A stretch of DNA of 64,000 nucleotides, taken from positions 1,060,435 to 1,124,434 of the forward strand of contig NW_008805072.1 of assembly GCF_000004825.1 (NCBI RefSeq), in the 5' to 3' direction. This DNA is from Heterostelium album PN500. Taxonomy: Eukaryota; Evosea; Eumycetozoa; Acytosteliales; Acytosteliaceae. This document shows, one piece after another, positions 47,526 through 59,268 of this stretch; within the stretch, counting starts at the first letter, position 1, and the number at the start of each line of letters is the position of its first letter. The translations under genes and the position numbers were made by a program. The notes beneath the pieces are model-generated. The model was given only the letters and a program-made list of their open reading frames with translations. It was not told where the DNA came from and made no database searches.

Positions 47526-50500
47526 ATTAAAATAAAATGAAAAGTTAAAATAAAAATATCATTTTTAAAATAAAATCAAAGGCTTAATATAACAGATAAT
47601 AAGAATTCTATTCATATTCATTTATAAATTAATTTATAATTAAAGAAATTATTTAAATGTGGTCATCGGATATTGGGTTAATTTATTAACGTCGAAAAAT
47701 AAATATATAAGAATGACACGTTTCTGGTGGGATTCTCTACTTCAATTAATAATGGGAAGGAGATCGTTATTTACAAAAAAAAAAATCTGAAATCTAACAA
47801 AGAAAAAATGATCATCGTTTCATAGAACAAAAAATAAATAAAAATTAAAAATAAAAACCAATCAAATAGTTTGGTCCATGAAAAAAATCTTTAAACAGCA
47901 GTTTATTAATAGACAACACTATGTTGGGGGTGAATTTTTGTTTTGATTAATGTGTGTGGCAAAAAAAAAAATCTTGTAAATTTTTTGATTAACTTTTTTC
48001 TCAAGAAAAGTGATAGTTTAATTAAAAATAAATAAATAAAAATAAATTTTCGCTTTATTAATTTCAAATCTATTTTAATACACCAGCCCAACAAATGTCA
48101 TTAGCTCCCAGACACAAACATCAATCAAAATAAAACAAAACAAAAAGTTTACTTCATTCCCTCAACACTACTTAATCCATCAACCAAACAAACAAACAAA
48201 CAAACCAACAAAGATGTATCACAATTAAATATTTCAAATATAAAATTTATCTAATTAAAAAATTTCTAGAGAAAATCATTGTATATATAATATAATAACA
48301 ATCATAAATAGTTACTCTTTCTTAATCATACTCAAATAGTTTAAAATTAGAAAACTTACTTATTTTTAAACAATCAAAATTCTAAATAACCTACTGCTCA
48401 GAGTTGGTAAAAAAATAAAAAAGAGGTAATGTTCTAACAACAGAGTTATTTAAGTACTTTATATATGGTTACAAATTTTCTCACTTTTTCAGAAATAATT
48501 AAAAATAAAACAACTGAAAATATGAAATTCATTTTTTTTATTCCAAGTTTATAACCCCCAGTCACTGTTTTAGTGAAAAATATTCACCCCTTTTTTCACT
48601 TTTATACCTCACATTCATTGGATGTTACTTGAAATGAATAGAATTCATATCAGATTTCAAAGCACACTTCAATCATATCAATCGATCAATAGACAACGTA
48701 GTTGATCATGTTGTTTTGATTAAAAATAAAATCAAAAAATAAACAAAAACAATACCAAAATTTATATTTATAGAAAAACATAAAAACTTTCACATATACA
48801 AAGCATTGGTGTAGAATAGAACAGTAACATCAGATGTAAAAAAAAAGTGGTAATTTATATTATTTGCATAAACAGTGATTAATACCTATATTAAAAATTC
48901 ATGTACAGTCATTGTCATCCATCATTTATCAATCACATCCTGTTCCACCAGATGAAAATTTCCTTTTTTGTAATGAAATTTAATACATTCAGAAAAAAAA
49001 AAATGTATATTCTATAAAACTGGGATCATGACAATATTAATTTATAGATTAAGGTTAATATTAGCTTTCTTTAGTTTTTTGTTAACTTCATTAATGGATT
49101 TAAAATATCATGGCAACTCACAACTCTTTTATCCACATCAAACATCGCATACAAATATTTAAACTCTTAATTTTAAAAATGTTAACCACATTCAATTAAT
49201 TGAAAATTACACAATTTTCTATTAAATATATTTTCATTTTTCTTTATTTTGTCATAAAATTAATTGTTGTTTTAATATGATAAAATTAAAAAAAAAAAAA
49301 GTGTGGAGTATGTTTGATTTATATATGTAAATGTGGTGGTTGTGGTGTGGTGGAAATAGTGAATTAAAAAGTAGTGTGGTTGGTGTGTTAATGATAGTGG
49401 TTTCAATCAATCAATTCAACTCTCACTCACACACACACTTTCTCTCACTTGAAATATGCTTTTTCATGCTTATAAGGATATAATAAACAAATTATAATTA
49501 GTTTTGGATTTCACCTCTCTCTCTCTCTCACTACCTCGTAGTGTAGGAGATACTAAATGAGTGAGGATATAGGTATAGATTAATTCATTCAATCTAACCA
49601 ATCACTGTGTCAGTCATATGTGGTATTGGGATGATATTGTATAATAATAGTATTGTTTTGTTTCTGATTCAACAATTTATATATGATCATTCTCTCTATA
49701 CAATGCAACACCATACCACAAACAGCATCTATTCAACCTAGTTTTATTTATAAATAATTATTGTTTATATTAATTTTTATTTTTGTTTTTGTATTGGATT
49801 TAACCTTTTTTTGTTTTGTCTGGTTCTGTCTCCCAACAATCTGGAATATGATAATCATTTTCTTTAAAAACGATTCAGAATTGTATGTACATTTTATTAT
49901 TTGTTTGTTATTATTAATTTTATTTATTGTATAAGTTGTTTTTCAAAAAGGTAATCAATCTCAATCTTATTCAATAGGTAATTCCTATTTATTTATAAAT
50001 TGTTTGTGGTAGCACTGTGTCGTTTTGGTCTCACTTTGCCTGTCAGGTCAAACAAACAAATTTTATTTAAATCAAAGACAAATAGTAAACAGTAATCATT
50101 TTAAAAAAAAACAAACACATTGGAATAGTTTAGATCTAAAAGTTGAGTTGTTGTCAACAATATCGAAATCATATTGGCCAAATCACCATTGAAAGAAACC
50201 AAGTGATTCATCATATTATAGTTATACTTTATATTTCCAATATTATTTAAACTTTTTCAAGAAATTAATATACTTTTTTATATCATCATTGTTTCCACAT
50301 TGTTTTTTTTTAACTTTACATTACATTTAATCTTTATCTCTCACAATATTAATATTATCGACAACCTTATCCATAATAAACAGTTTCACTCTTGTTACAA
50401 ATCAAAATCAAATCTAAATTAAAGTAGGAAATTTCAATATTAATATTAACATTAATTATTTTAAATCAAAACTTTAGTATTTGTATATAATAATAATATA

Positions 50501-50598
50501 ATAATAGTAATTCGATAATTTAATTAAGTTTAATCATCGAAAATATAAATAAAATAATAAAATAATAGTAGCAGACATAAATAAATATAAATAAAACA
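47526..50598. other. 3 kb gene-free region upstream of the flippase gene
   Basis: No coding exon is visible on either strand. Contents: A/T-rich DNA throughout, a G/T-rich block at 49330-49352 (ATGTGGTGGTTGTGGTGTGGTGG) and CT-rich runs at 49416-49450 and 49510-49540. An A/T-rich leader runs into the ATG at 50599. The block density between 49300 and 49700 suggests the promoter lies there with a long leader. An open frame at minus 47906-48094 is hydrophobic and A/T-driven and is not called. Confidence 0.45.
49330..49352 (+). promoter_or_regulatory. G/T-rich block, G-box-like
   Basis: A 23-bp G/T tract with GTGGTGG and TGTGGTGTGG lies about 1.25 kb upstream of the flippase start. It is comparable to the blocks at 4078 and 5892. 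Relation to GBF-type sites is inference. Confidence 0.3.
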
Positions 50599-53500
50599 AT
50601 GACAATCATTAATAATAGTAATGATGGTACAATATCACAAATAACCAAGCGATTTAAAAGAAAAAAAGAATCATCACAAAGAAAGATTGAAATAGATTGT
50701 AATAAAAATAGTAGTATCGATTGTAATAATAATAATATAGAACATCAACAGCAACAACAACAACAACCAACAAAATATATATCAAACTGGATATCAACAA
50801 CCAAATATACAATTTTAACTTTTATTCCAAAGAATTTGTTCGAACAAGTAAATATTAGAATCAATCTTGAACTCCTCAAGAGGAACCTTTTTTTAACATG
50901 AACATTATTTTTTTTTCTATCATTTAGTTCAGAAGAGTAGCCAATTTATATTTTCTATTTATTTTAATAATTTCATATACACCGGTATCACCAGTTGCAC
51001 CTGGACCAAGTACGATCAATCTCGGTATTGTTTTGCTGATCAATGCAGTCAAAGAGGCTTATGAGGATTTCCGTAGATATCAATCGGATAAACGTATAAA
51101 TTATCAGAGTACGAAAGTGATAAGGAATTCAAAGTTGATCGATATCTTTTGGAAGGATCTAGAGGTTGGTGATGTAGTGCGAGTGGACAGCGATGAACAA
51201 TTCCCAGCGGATTTGGTTCTGCTGTCTTCCTCATCGGAATCACCAGGAATGTGTTATGTTGAAACATCGAATCTCGACGGAGAGTCAAATCTAAAGAGTA
51301 AACAGTCACTAGTGGAAACAAACAATTTGAAATCGGTAGAAGATTTCATTGGTGCGAAATTATTGATTGAATACGAAACACCATCGCATCTTTTAAACAA
51401 ATTCGATGGTAGAATTACCATTAACAATGAAGATACATTACCATTAAATGTTGAACAATTATTAGTAAGAGTAAGTTGTTATAAATACATATATTTTTAA
51501 TCATCAAAAGTTAATAACATTATTTTTATTTTTTTCAGGGTACACAATTAAAGAATACAAAATGGATATATGGTGTTGTTGTTTATACTGGACATGAAAC
51601 TAAGTATATGTTGAATACAATGGCAACACCTTCCAAGAAGAGTAAGCTTGAAAAAGAGATGAATAGAATCTTGTTGATGGTTTTGTTTGCAGAGGGATTG
51701 TTGTGTTTGGCAAGTGCGTTGGTTGGAATGGGCTATGAGAAGCGTATTGGACAACATTCATTCTATCTGCACATTGGTAAACACTTTCTTTTGCAAACCA
51801 TACAAAAGATCTTTACATTTGTTGTATTGTATTCCACGATCGTTCCAATATCACTGTATGTCACGATGGAGATTGTCAGAGTTTTCCAGGTGATTTCAAT
51901 CAATCGCGATAAAAAGATGTATCACCACGAAACAAATAACTTTGCCAAAGCAAGAACTTCCAATCTCAATGAGGAGTTGGGACAAGTCGAATATGTATTC
52001 AGTGATAAAACTGGTACTCTCACGAGAAACGAGATGGAATTTAGGGTGTGCAGCATCAATGGAAAAAACAATTGGAAATGAACTGATCGATTCAATTACA
52101 ACCGATCAAAACAACGAGAACGGCGAAGACAAACCACCACAGAATCTCAAGCATTCACCAAGCGAGGTGGAGCTCAAGGATTTTAATAGATCATTTGGCA
52201 ATCTTACTGAGAAACTTCAAATTGATTTTACAGTACCAGAGAATTTGGAATTCTTTATTGCCATGGCTTTATGTCATTCAGTTATTCCAGAAATAGATTC
52301 AAATGGTTCAAGTAAGTAAAATTTTAACAAACATAATTATATTATCTATTTATTAATTTTATTTATTTCTTTTATTAGTTTCATATTCTTCATCGTCACC
52401 AGATGAAATTGCTTTAGTTAATGCAGCTTCAATATATGGTATTAAATTCCATTCTAGAACACCACATTCAATGAGTATCATTGTGAATGGAGAAGAAAGG
52501 TCCTATCATTTATTGAATGTATTGGAGTTTTCGAGTGATCGTAAGAGAATGTCGGTGATTGTCAAGGAGTTTAACTCTCAGGATATCATTTTATATTGTA
52601 AGGGAGCTGATACTGCAATTCTACCATTATTGTCAGATACACACGATAAAGAGATTCTCAAATTGGATGAAGATGCTCTAAGAAGATTCTCATGTAGTGG
52701 TCTTCGAACTCTCTGTATTGCCAAAAAGATAATTCCCACTGTTGAATATGAACAATGGAATTTGCTATTCAAGAAAGCATCGATTGCAATCGAAGATCGT
52801 GTTGAAAAAGTTGGAGAAGTATCGACTTTGATTGAAAAGGATTGGACTTTGATGGGTGTCACTGGAATTGAAGATAAACTTCAATACAATGTGGCGTCAA
52901 CAATCACTACAATCTCGAGAGCTCATATCAAGATTTGGATGTTGACCGGTGACAAACAAGAGACAGCTATCAATATTGGAATTTCCTGTAAGTTGTTGGA
53001 AGGATTAGATATTCTTTTGCTGAATGAATCCAGCAGTAAGGATGCTCTGCAAGAGTTGATCAATACACACATCCAAAGAATTGAATACGAGCGAAGTTTG
53101 GAGTCGACTGGTGCCGGTGCAGGAAAGAGAGGTTACGCAATTGTTGTCGATGGAAGCACTCTTTCCATTGCTATTACCAAGGAGTTGGAAGACAGTTTCT
53201 ACAAGCTGACAAGTCTATGTACATCTGTGGTATGCTGTCGTGTTACACCGTTCCAAAAATCAGAGGTTGTTCGTATCGTAAAGGATCGTACCAAGTCTAT
53301 TACTCTGGCGATTGGTGATGGTGCCAACGATGTTAGCATGATTCAAAAAGCACACATTGGTGTCGGTATCTCTGGAAAGGAAGGTCGTCAAGCAGTTTTA
53401 GCAAGTGATTTTGCGATTTCACAATTCAGATTCTTGGAACGTCTTGTTCTCGTGCATGGAAGATACAATTATAAGAGATTGTGTCTCCTCATTTGTTACT

Positions 53501-54306
53501 TCTTCTTCAAGAATCTCGTTTGTTCATTACTTCAATTCTGGTTCTCGACAAACACCCAATTCTCAGGCCAAACATTCTATGATGCTGCCAACATCCTCGG
53601 TTACAATCTAATATTTACATCACTGCCAATCATTGTGATTGGTGTATTCGAGAAAGATATTGACTCTTCCTATCTGAGAAAATATCCAACATTATATAGA
53701 GAGTGTCAACTTGGTAAATCTGTAAGTAGTAAAAGTAGCAAAGATGTTTCTGAGTGGAAAACAAATATATTAATTTCAAATTACTTTTTAAATATATAGT
53801 TTAATCATAAAATATTTTGGGCTTGGATTGCATTGGGTATCTATTGTTCCTCTGTAATTTATTTCTTTTCTTCTAGAATCTTTGGAAATGCGCCAACTGA
53901 TACCAGTGGAAAGATAGGAGGACTCTACCAGACTAGCGCAGCTGGCTTCACCTATCTTGTGTTTGTTGTCAATCTTTTGTTGTGTCTGGTGATTAGCTCT
54001 TGGACTTGGCTACACCACTTGACCATCTGGGGAACACTGGCAGTCTATTGGATATTGGAGTGTCTCTACAGTTATATCTATGTCTCCTATACCAACTACT
54101 TCTACCTTGTATTCCTTCAGCTAGTGGAACAACCATTATTCTACTTTACATTCATCATCACCGTTGTCATTGCTTTATTACCAGCCTACGTAACATCTTT
54201 TGTATATAGAAACTTTTTCACTCAACCAATTCATGTTGCTCAAGAAATTCAAAGAGAAGATAAAAAAGCAATTAGTCAAAAGTTAAAGATGTTACACAAC
54301 ATTTAA
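50599..54306 (+). CDS. P4-type ATPase (phospholipid flippase)
   Basis: Exons 50599-50847, 50928-51470, 51539-52311, 52379-53721 and 53800-54306, about 1137 residues. Order of landmarks: FRRVANLYFLFILIISYTP (first membrane segment), YEDFRRYQSDKR, ETSNLDGESNLK (actuator), the P4 hallmark PISLYVTMEIV, and the phosphorylation site SDKTGTLTRNEMEF (Asp near 420). Next come SSSPDEIALVNAA and YCKGADTAILP (nucleotide domain), WMLTGDKQETAINIG, AIGDGANDVSMIQKAHIGVGISGKEG (read as separate motifs), and about six C-terminal membrane segments. P4-ATPases move phosphatidylserine or phosphatidylethanolamine to the cytosolic leaflet. The frame slips by one base at an A-run near 52064-52069; both sides are well conserved, so I read it as a sequence error. 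The N-terminus is Asn/Gln-rich. Confidence 0.93.
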
Positions 54307-54707
54307 AAAAAAAAAAGAAACAACAAACAACCCACTTATATAATAAAACGACTTTAATTATATATATAACAAATTTAAAATATGTTTTTGATTTCATAAT
54401 ATTAGAGGTTTAATATTTACTAACTACCCATTTATATTTATTGTCTGATTATTAAAAAAGGAGAATAAATATAAAATTTATTGATAATTTGTATCTTTTT
54501 TTTTTTAATTTAAAAGCGTGTTAAAATATTATTATCCTTAAAAGGATACTTTTAAAAGACAATTGTATTTATTTCTTATCTTTTTAATAAATTATCTGAT
54601 TTACATATATATATCTGAAGTATATTTACTATTTCAATTTTTTTTTTTTTCATCAAATAAAATAAGGCTTTTTTAAATTATTAATTAAATACATTATTTT
54701 TTATTTT
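54307..54707. other. Spacer between convergent genes
   Basis: 401 bp, A/T-rich, between the 3' ends of the flippase and BCS1-like genes. It should hold both polyadenylation sites. Nothing else is seen. Confidence 0.35.
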
Positions 54708-56321
54708 TTAATCTGAAATCATGGTAGGAACATAACTTCTGCGTCGTAAGTTTGTTTCTTGATCAGAGTCGTTGAGTGATGATGGACTTGATTGATCAGC
54801 TTCACTCAATAGATGTACCTCATCTGGACTACCATGAAGTGCGATAGACTTTAGCGCAGCTATACCATTGCCCATCGTACGAGGACTTAACACTTCAACG
54901 GTGTTTTCTGATTTCGCTGATGACGAAGAGCTATTGGTCTCTCGCTCGCATTGAACCAAGAAGTCGTCGATGGTCAAGAGAAGCTGTGATGGATCGTCAC
55001 GGTGAATGATGAACCATCCTTGGAGCTGTGCAGTCGATACTCTATGATTTCTCAGTCTCTCCAGTAGTTTCTCTACGACCGGCTTGGTCAGTGAGTTGTC
55101 TTTGGTAAAGAATCGCTTGAGCATCTGAGTGATCTGATACTCTGAGGCGTAGTCGAATTTCACTTTGATATCGATTCTACCCGGACGAATCAGAGATGGC
55201 GACAATCGCTCGATGTGATTAGTTGTCATGATGAGAATACGTCCGTCGGAGCTGGCCAGTCCATCGAGTGCATTGAGCAAGCCCGAGAACGTGAGAACGT
55301 CATTTTTGCCCTTTCGCTCGATAAACGCAGCATCGATATCCTCGAGCACCAAAATCGTTTCTTTCGGTGTTTTCTGAATGATCGAATGAATGTTTCCATC
55401 GTGGATGCCCTTGCTCATATTCATGATGCTAATGGACATACCGAATTTGCCTGCCACCGAGAGAATGTACGATGTCTTACCGGTACCCGGTGGACCAAAC
55501 AACAAATAACCACGTCTATAAGGTACACCAGTATTGATATACCATTGTTTTCCATTAATAAAGTTATCGACGTCTTCGATCACCTTTTGTCCGATGTTGG
55601 AATCCAAAATAACAGATTCTATTGATCTCTTTGGTTGAATAGAAATACATTCCCAGAATTGCGAATGAGGTTCCAATGAATATATTTTAGTCTAAAATTA
55701 TTAAAAAAAAAAGAAAAGGTTAGTGTTATTACAATACTATTCATTATTATTATTATTATTATTTTTACTTACTTTATCTTTATTTAAATTAATGGAATAT
55801 TCCATTGCTGTGTTTATAAGATCTTTGACGATTTCTAGATCACCACGTAAGATTGTTACATCAATGAAATCCTCTCGCATTCCATCGATGCTTCGCTTCT
55901 CGGATGACTCTCTAACGATGTATACTAGATAGCCTTTGTAACGAATCCAGACAGTGCCTGTTGGCAACAGTTTGAACTCTGGCTTACCACTCTTTACTTC
56001 GGCCTGCTCGTGATAACGCGTATACACAGTGACTGCTCTCGTTCCGAATATCTCCTGTACGGAGAGCCATTCCAACATCCAGATGAACGCTTGATCCGGA
56101 TATGATATACGAGCGGTATAGTAGAACCGACTCTTTATCCACTCGCCCGATGACATCAACATTCCACGCAAACTATTCAGTATCCATGTTATCACCAGCA
56201 GTGCTATACCTGCACCTACCATTGATCCACTTTGTGTCATACCAGCCATTCCCAACATACCACCCAACATACCAATGCCAGCAGTACCAGGATCACCTGT
56301 AGGATTTAATACATTATCCAT
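54708..56321 (-). CDS. BCS1-type AAA ATPase
   Basis: Exons 56321-55773 and 55691-54708, 510 residues. The N-terminus is Gly/Met-rich (GMLGGMLGMAGM), followed by one membrane helix (GAGIALLVITWILNSL). Next is the BCS1-specific region with LLPTGTVWIRYKGYLVYI. The AAA module has GYLLFGPPGTGKTSYIL (Walker A), ETILVLEDIDAAF (Walker B), ILIMTTNHIERLSPSLIRPGRID (sensor and arginine finger region), and WYINTGVPYRRG just before it. BCS1 in the mitochondrial inner membrane folds the Rieske protein into complex III. The family is clear; whether this is the true BCS1 orthologue or a paralogue is not, since the N-terminus lacks an obvious cleavable targeting signal, as in known BCS1. The C-terminal 70 residues are Ser-rich. 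Confidence 0.9.
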
Positions 56322-56488
56322 ACTTTATATATTATATATACAAATAAAATGTAATTTATATATATTACTAAACTTTAAAGTAATGTAAAAGTAAAGTAAA
56401 TGATAATAATAACAATAATATACAAATAATGATAAATAATATACAAATGTGGTAATATTATAAAAATAGAATGCAATATATATTTTAA

Positions 56489-56521
<33 letters not shown>

Positions 56522-57160
56522 AGAACCTTTGAAAGTCAACTCTACCAAATTGAGAGTGTCAAAAGATATAATAGTAAGGATAAACTAACCTTCACAGAAA
56601 TGAGTAGGTTATCTATCTTTTTATTATGTACTAATTATTAATAATCTATTCTATTGTAAGTGTAGAAAAGAAGAATTTAATAAATAGTAATATGGCTAGA
56701 AAAATTGTAAAAGTTTAATTAATATTTAAAAGAAAAAGAGATATAATGATTGTGAATTTAAATTATCATTTTTTTGTTTTGTAACAATAACAAATAATAA
56801 AAAAATGATATTTGTTATTTTATTTTTTTACTTGTATGTTTTTTTTTTGTTTTTATAGTGGTCAGATAATTAGAATCGTGTTTATTTTTATTCAAATACA
56901 GTCAGATTAAATAGATAAATGGTGAGTAGTAAATATTTTGTATATATTGATAAGATGGGTCTTTGTAAATAACAGATATTGACTTTTAAAATAACAATAT
57001 CTATAAATAATAATAATAATAATTTGATTTGTTATTATCACTCCTCAATTTACCTTGTATAATCATTGAAATAGATTATTTAAATTATTTAATTATTTTT
57101 TTTCCAAATTTAAAATTTTACATATATTTAGGCTTTACAAAAAAGTTTGTTGATATTATA
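56322..57160. other. Spacer with a long poly(A) run
   Basis: About 840 bp, A/T-rich. It includes 31 consecutive A residues (56490-56520). The open frame at plus 57029-57211 is hydrophobic, A/T-driven and not called. Confidence 0.4.
56490..56520. repeat. Poly(A) run, 31 bases
   Basis: Uninterrupted A homopolymer about 170 bp upstream of the BCS1-like start (as poly(T) on its coding strand). Its exact length is unreliable in most sequencing. Confidence 0.9.
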
Positions 57161-57316
57161 TTAAAATGTGGAGTTCCTTTTATCGAAAAATGGCAAAGGT
57201 TTCGAGAATGATTCCCGAATCATCATTTTCTTCAATAATTCTTCTGATATTTCCTGAAACTTCATTTTCTCCAATAATTCCTCTGCTGAATCTCTAAACT
57301 CGGAGGGATCAATCAT
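57161..57316 (-). CDS. Possible 51-residue protein or gene fragment
   Basis: An ATG-started frame of 51 residues reads MIDPSEFRDSAEELLEKM, then FQEISEELLKKMM, then ends with RESFSKPLPFFDKRN. Its composition is much less A/T-driven than its surroundings and codon use looks normal. It contains a duplicated helix unit (EELLEKM / EELLKKM) of about 15 residues. It lies just downstream of the 57421-59268 gene on the same strand. It could be a short gene, a terminal exon or a leftover. No family is recognised. Confidence 0.35.
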   Translation of the reverse strand: MIDPSEFRDSAEELLEKMKFQEISEELLKKMMIRESFSKPLPFFDKRNSTF

Positions 57317-57420
57317 GGACTCTATTATCTATTCATTAGATACTATTAAAAAAGTTTATTATATAAGGTGATAGTTTATATTATAATGTAAATGTTTATA
57401 AAACCAATTTTTATTTCTGA

Positions 57421-59268
57421 TTATTCAGGAAGCATACTAATAGCATTACCCTTATCTAGAGTTAGTCTGAGATTTCTTGTTACAATGGCATTTTCTGGAT
57501 GCTTTACATTATAAGCATCAAGTGCAGCATACATGTAATCTAGATATTCTCTGGATGTCATTATATATGTAGGATTATCTTTATAGTAGTTCTCTACTGG
57601 ATCTCCAGTAAAAAAATGTGTGATTGTGTCCCAGAAAATCTTGGCTACTGCAATTACGATGAGAACAAAAGTCAAGACCAAACATGCTGGACCAGACCAG
57701 GAAGTGCTGACAAAGAATGTTAAAACAAAAAGGGCAAACGTCAGAGAAAGCTCGGTTAGGGAAAGGGCAGCCTCTCCCCACTGTTTGTTTGCAATTGCTG
57801 TCACCAACTCGTATCCTGAGACCAACATACTAGCTACAAGTAATACACCAGTGACGATCTTCAAGTACTTGGTCATTTTAATAAGAGTAGCAAACTTGGC
57901 GACATTTTTAGTTGCTACGGCCTGCGCTATTGGTGAAACTACATTCGGCTTAATTAGGTCTGCAATTTTCGCGCCAATCCATTTGTATGCTTTATAACCA
58001 AATTGAATTGCATCCACAATCGAAGTAATGCCATCGACACCAGTTTGTGCAGAGGTTATCCAGAGTGAGACCTTTTCTGGATCGGTAAGCTTGTCATAGC
58101 TATAGAGTCCTTTATAGATGACACCAGCATTAACCAAAACAAACAATCCAGATACTAATTTAAACGTTGTCGATTCCTCCCATTTAGCCACAAGTTCAGG
58201 TTTTCCAACTGGGATTGCACCTTTAATCTTCTTGAGTTTCTCAATGAACTTATCCTTGTTGATAACATAAGCATCACTAGCACTTACTGCCTTTGTCTTT
58301 GCAGCGTTGACCATTAACTTGCTCATGTGGAAAAGAGCATCTCCTAAAATTTTACCAAATGTTCCTTTACTTGTGTAAATAGCCTCCCAATCGGTAACTA
58401 GATTTGTCCATGGATGACTTGTTGATTTAGCAATCGCCACAAGGACATCGGTTGTTATCTTTCTAAACATTCTTTTGATTTTTGGAGTGTTTTTCAAACT
58501 GAATGGTGCTGCTATCGCATAGAGGTGAGAGTAGTATTCACTGAGCACGGTACTTGAGAGTCCAAATGAAGGGTCCAAAATATCCAACTTTGCCTTGAGC
58601 TCTGAGAATGCATAAGAATGATCGGCGACATCGGCTTCATTTAGAAGCACCTTGTTGGAATTAAAAGCCTTTTCCACCCATGTTTCTTTGTAGACATCTT
58701 CCAAAAGGTACGACTTGACTTTATCCTTCAGAGTGTCTGCATTGTACATGTAAGGAATGAACGCAGGAACTTTCTTTACTGTGGCGAGATAGGAAAATTT
58801 CATGTTGACGTCGGTCATAATTTTACTACCTTGAGAAGCCTGGAAATCAGTGGTAGCCTTAGACTTGACTCTGGAATAGGATTTGGAATTTTCAGTACGC
58901 TCCTTCAAAAACTGGAGCAACCAGAGGTTAGAGTATTTGGTGATCTCCGCTGCATATCCCTCACCGACGATGGCACCGGTAATCTCGGTAGAGAGAGTTG
59001 GCTTGGAAACATTGAGTACTGATCTACCATTGTCAGTAAGATTAGCCTTAATAAGGTCGTACATATAGGAGTCTGCTTCTGTTTTTACAAAATCTGTTTC
59101 GGGCAATGTAGTGTCCGTTCCTTTTTGATAGGTTGTGAGTGCCATGAACTTTTCGGGGGTCAAAGTGGAGACATCCACAGTTGATTCGGTCTTATAGTTG
59201 GTTGTGAGATGATTTTTTCTCCATGTTAGAAAAGTCTCAATGAAAGTTTTTGTTTCAACTGTTGTCAT
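57421..59268 (-). CDS. Cluster protein A: helical module plus membrane segments
   Basis: Single exon, 615 residues, no signal peptide. Residues 1 to about 270 are homologous to the divergently transcribed neighbour: FIETFLTWR, VSTLTPEKFMALTTY, LNVSKPTLSTEI, YSNLWLLQFLKER, VPAFIPYMYNADTLKDKV, AFSELKAKLDILDPSFGLSS. The C-terminal half differs. It has a hydrophobic segment near 375 (FKLVSGLFVLVNAGVIYKG) and three strong ones between about 460 and 560 (IVTGVLLVASMLVSGYELV, LTELSLTFALFVLTFFV, CLVLTFVLIVIAVAKIF). It ends with a polar tail. This suggests a soluble helical head and a membrane-inserting region. I know no family for it. A pore- or membrane-active role is speculation from layout only. 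Confidence 0.75.
   Translation of the reverse strand: MTTVETKTFIETFLTWRKNHLTTNYKTESTVDVSTLTPEKFMALTTYQKGTDTTLPETDFVKTEADSYMYDLIKANLTDNGRSVLNVSKPTLSTEITGAIVGEGYAAEITKYSNLWLLQFLKERTENSKSYSRVKSKATTDFQASQGSKIMTDVNMKFSYLATVKKVPAFIPYMYNADTLKDKVKSYLLEDVYKETWVEKAFNSNKVLLNEADVADHSYAFSELKAKLDILDPSFGLSSTVLSEYYSHLYAIAAPFSLKNTPKIKRMFRKITTDVLVAIAKSTSHPWTNLVTDWEAIYTSKGTFGKILGDALFHMSKLMVNAAKTKAVSASDAYVINKDKFIEKLKKIKGAIPVGKPELVAKWEESTTFKLVSGLFVLVNAGVIYKGLYSYDKLTDPEKVSLWITSAQTGVDGITSIVDAIQFGYKAYKWIGAKIADLIKPNVVSPIAQAVATKNVAKFATLIKMTKYLKIVTGVLLVASMLVSGYELVTAIANKQWGEAALSLTELSLTFALFVLTFFVSTSWSGPACLVLTFVLIVIAVAKIFWDTITHFFTGDPVENYYKDNPTYIMTSREYLDYMYAALDAYNVKHPENAIVTRNLRLTLDKGNAISMLPE

Noticed and set aside
47906-48094. 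62-residue Lys/Phe/Ile-rich frame on the minus strand
   Set aside because: Composition follows the A/T bias and no motif or splice partner is visible.
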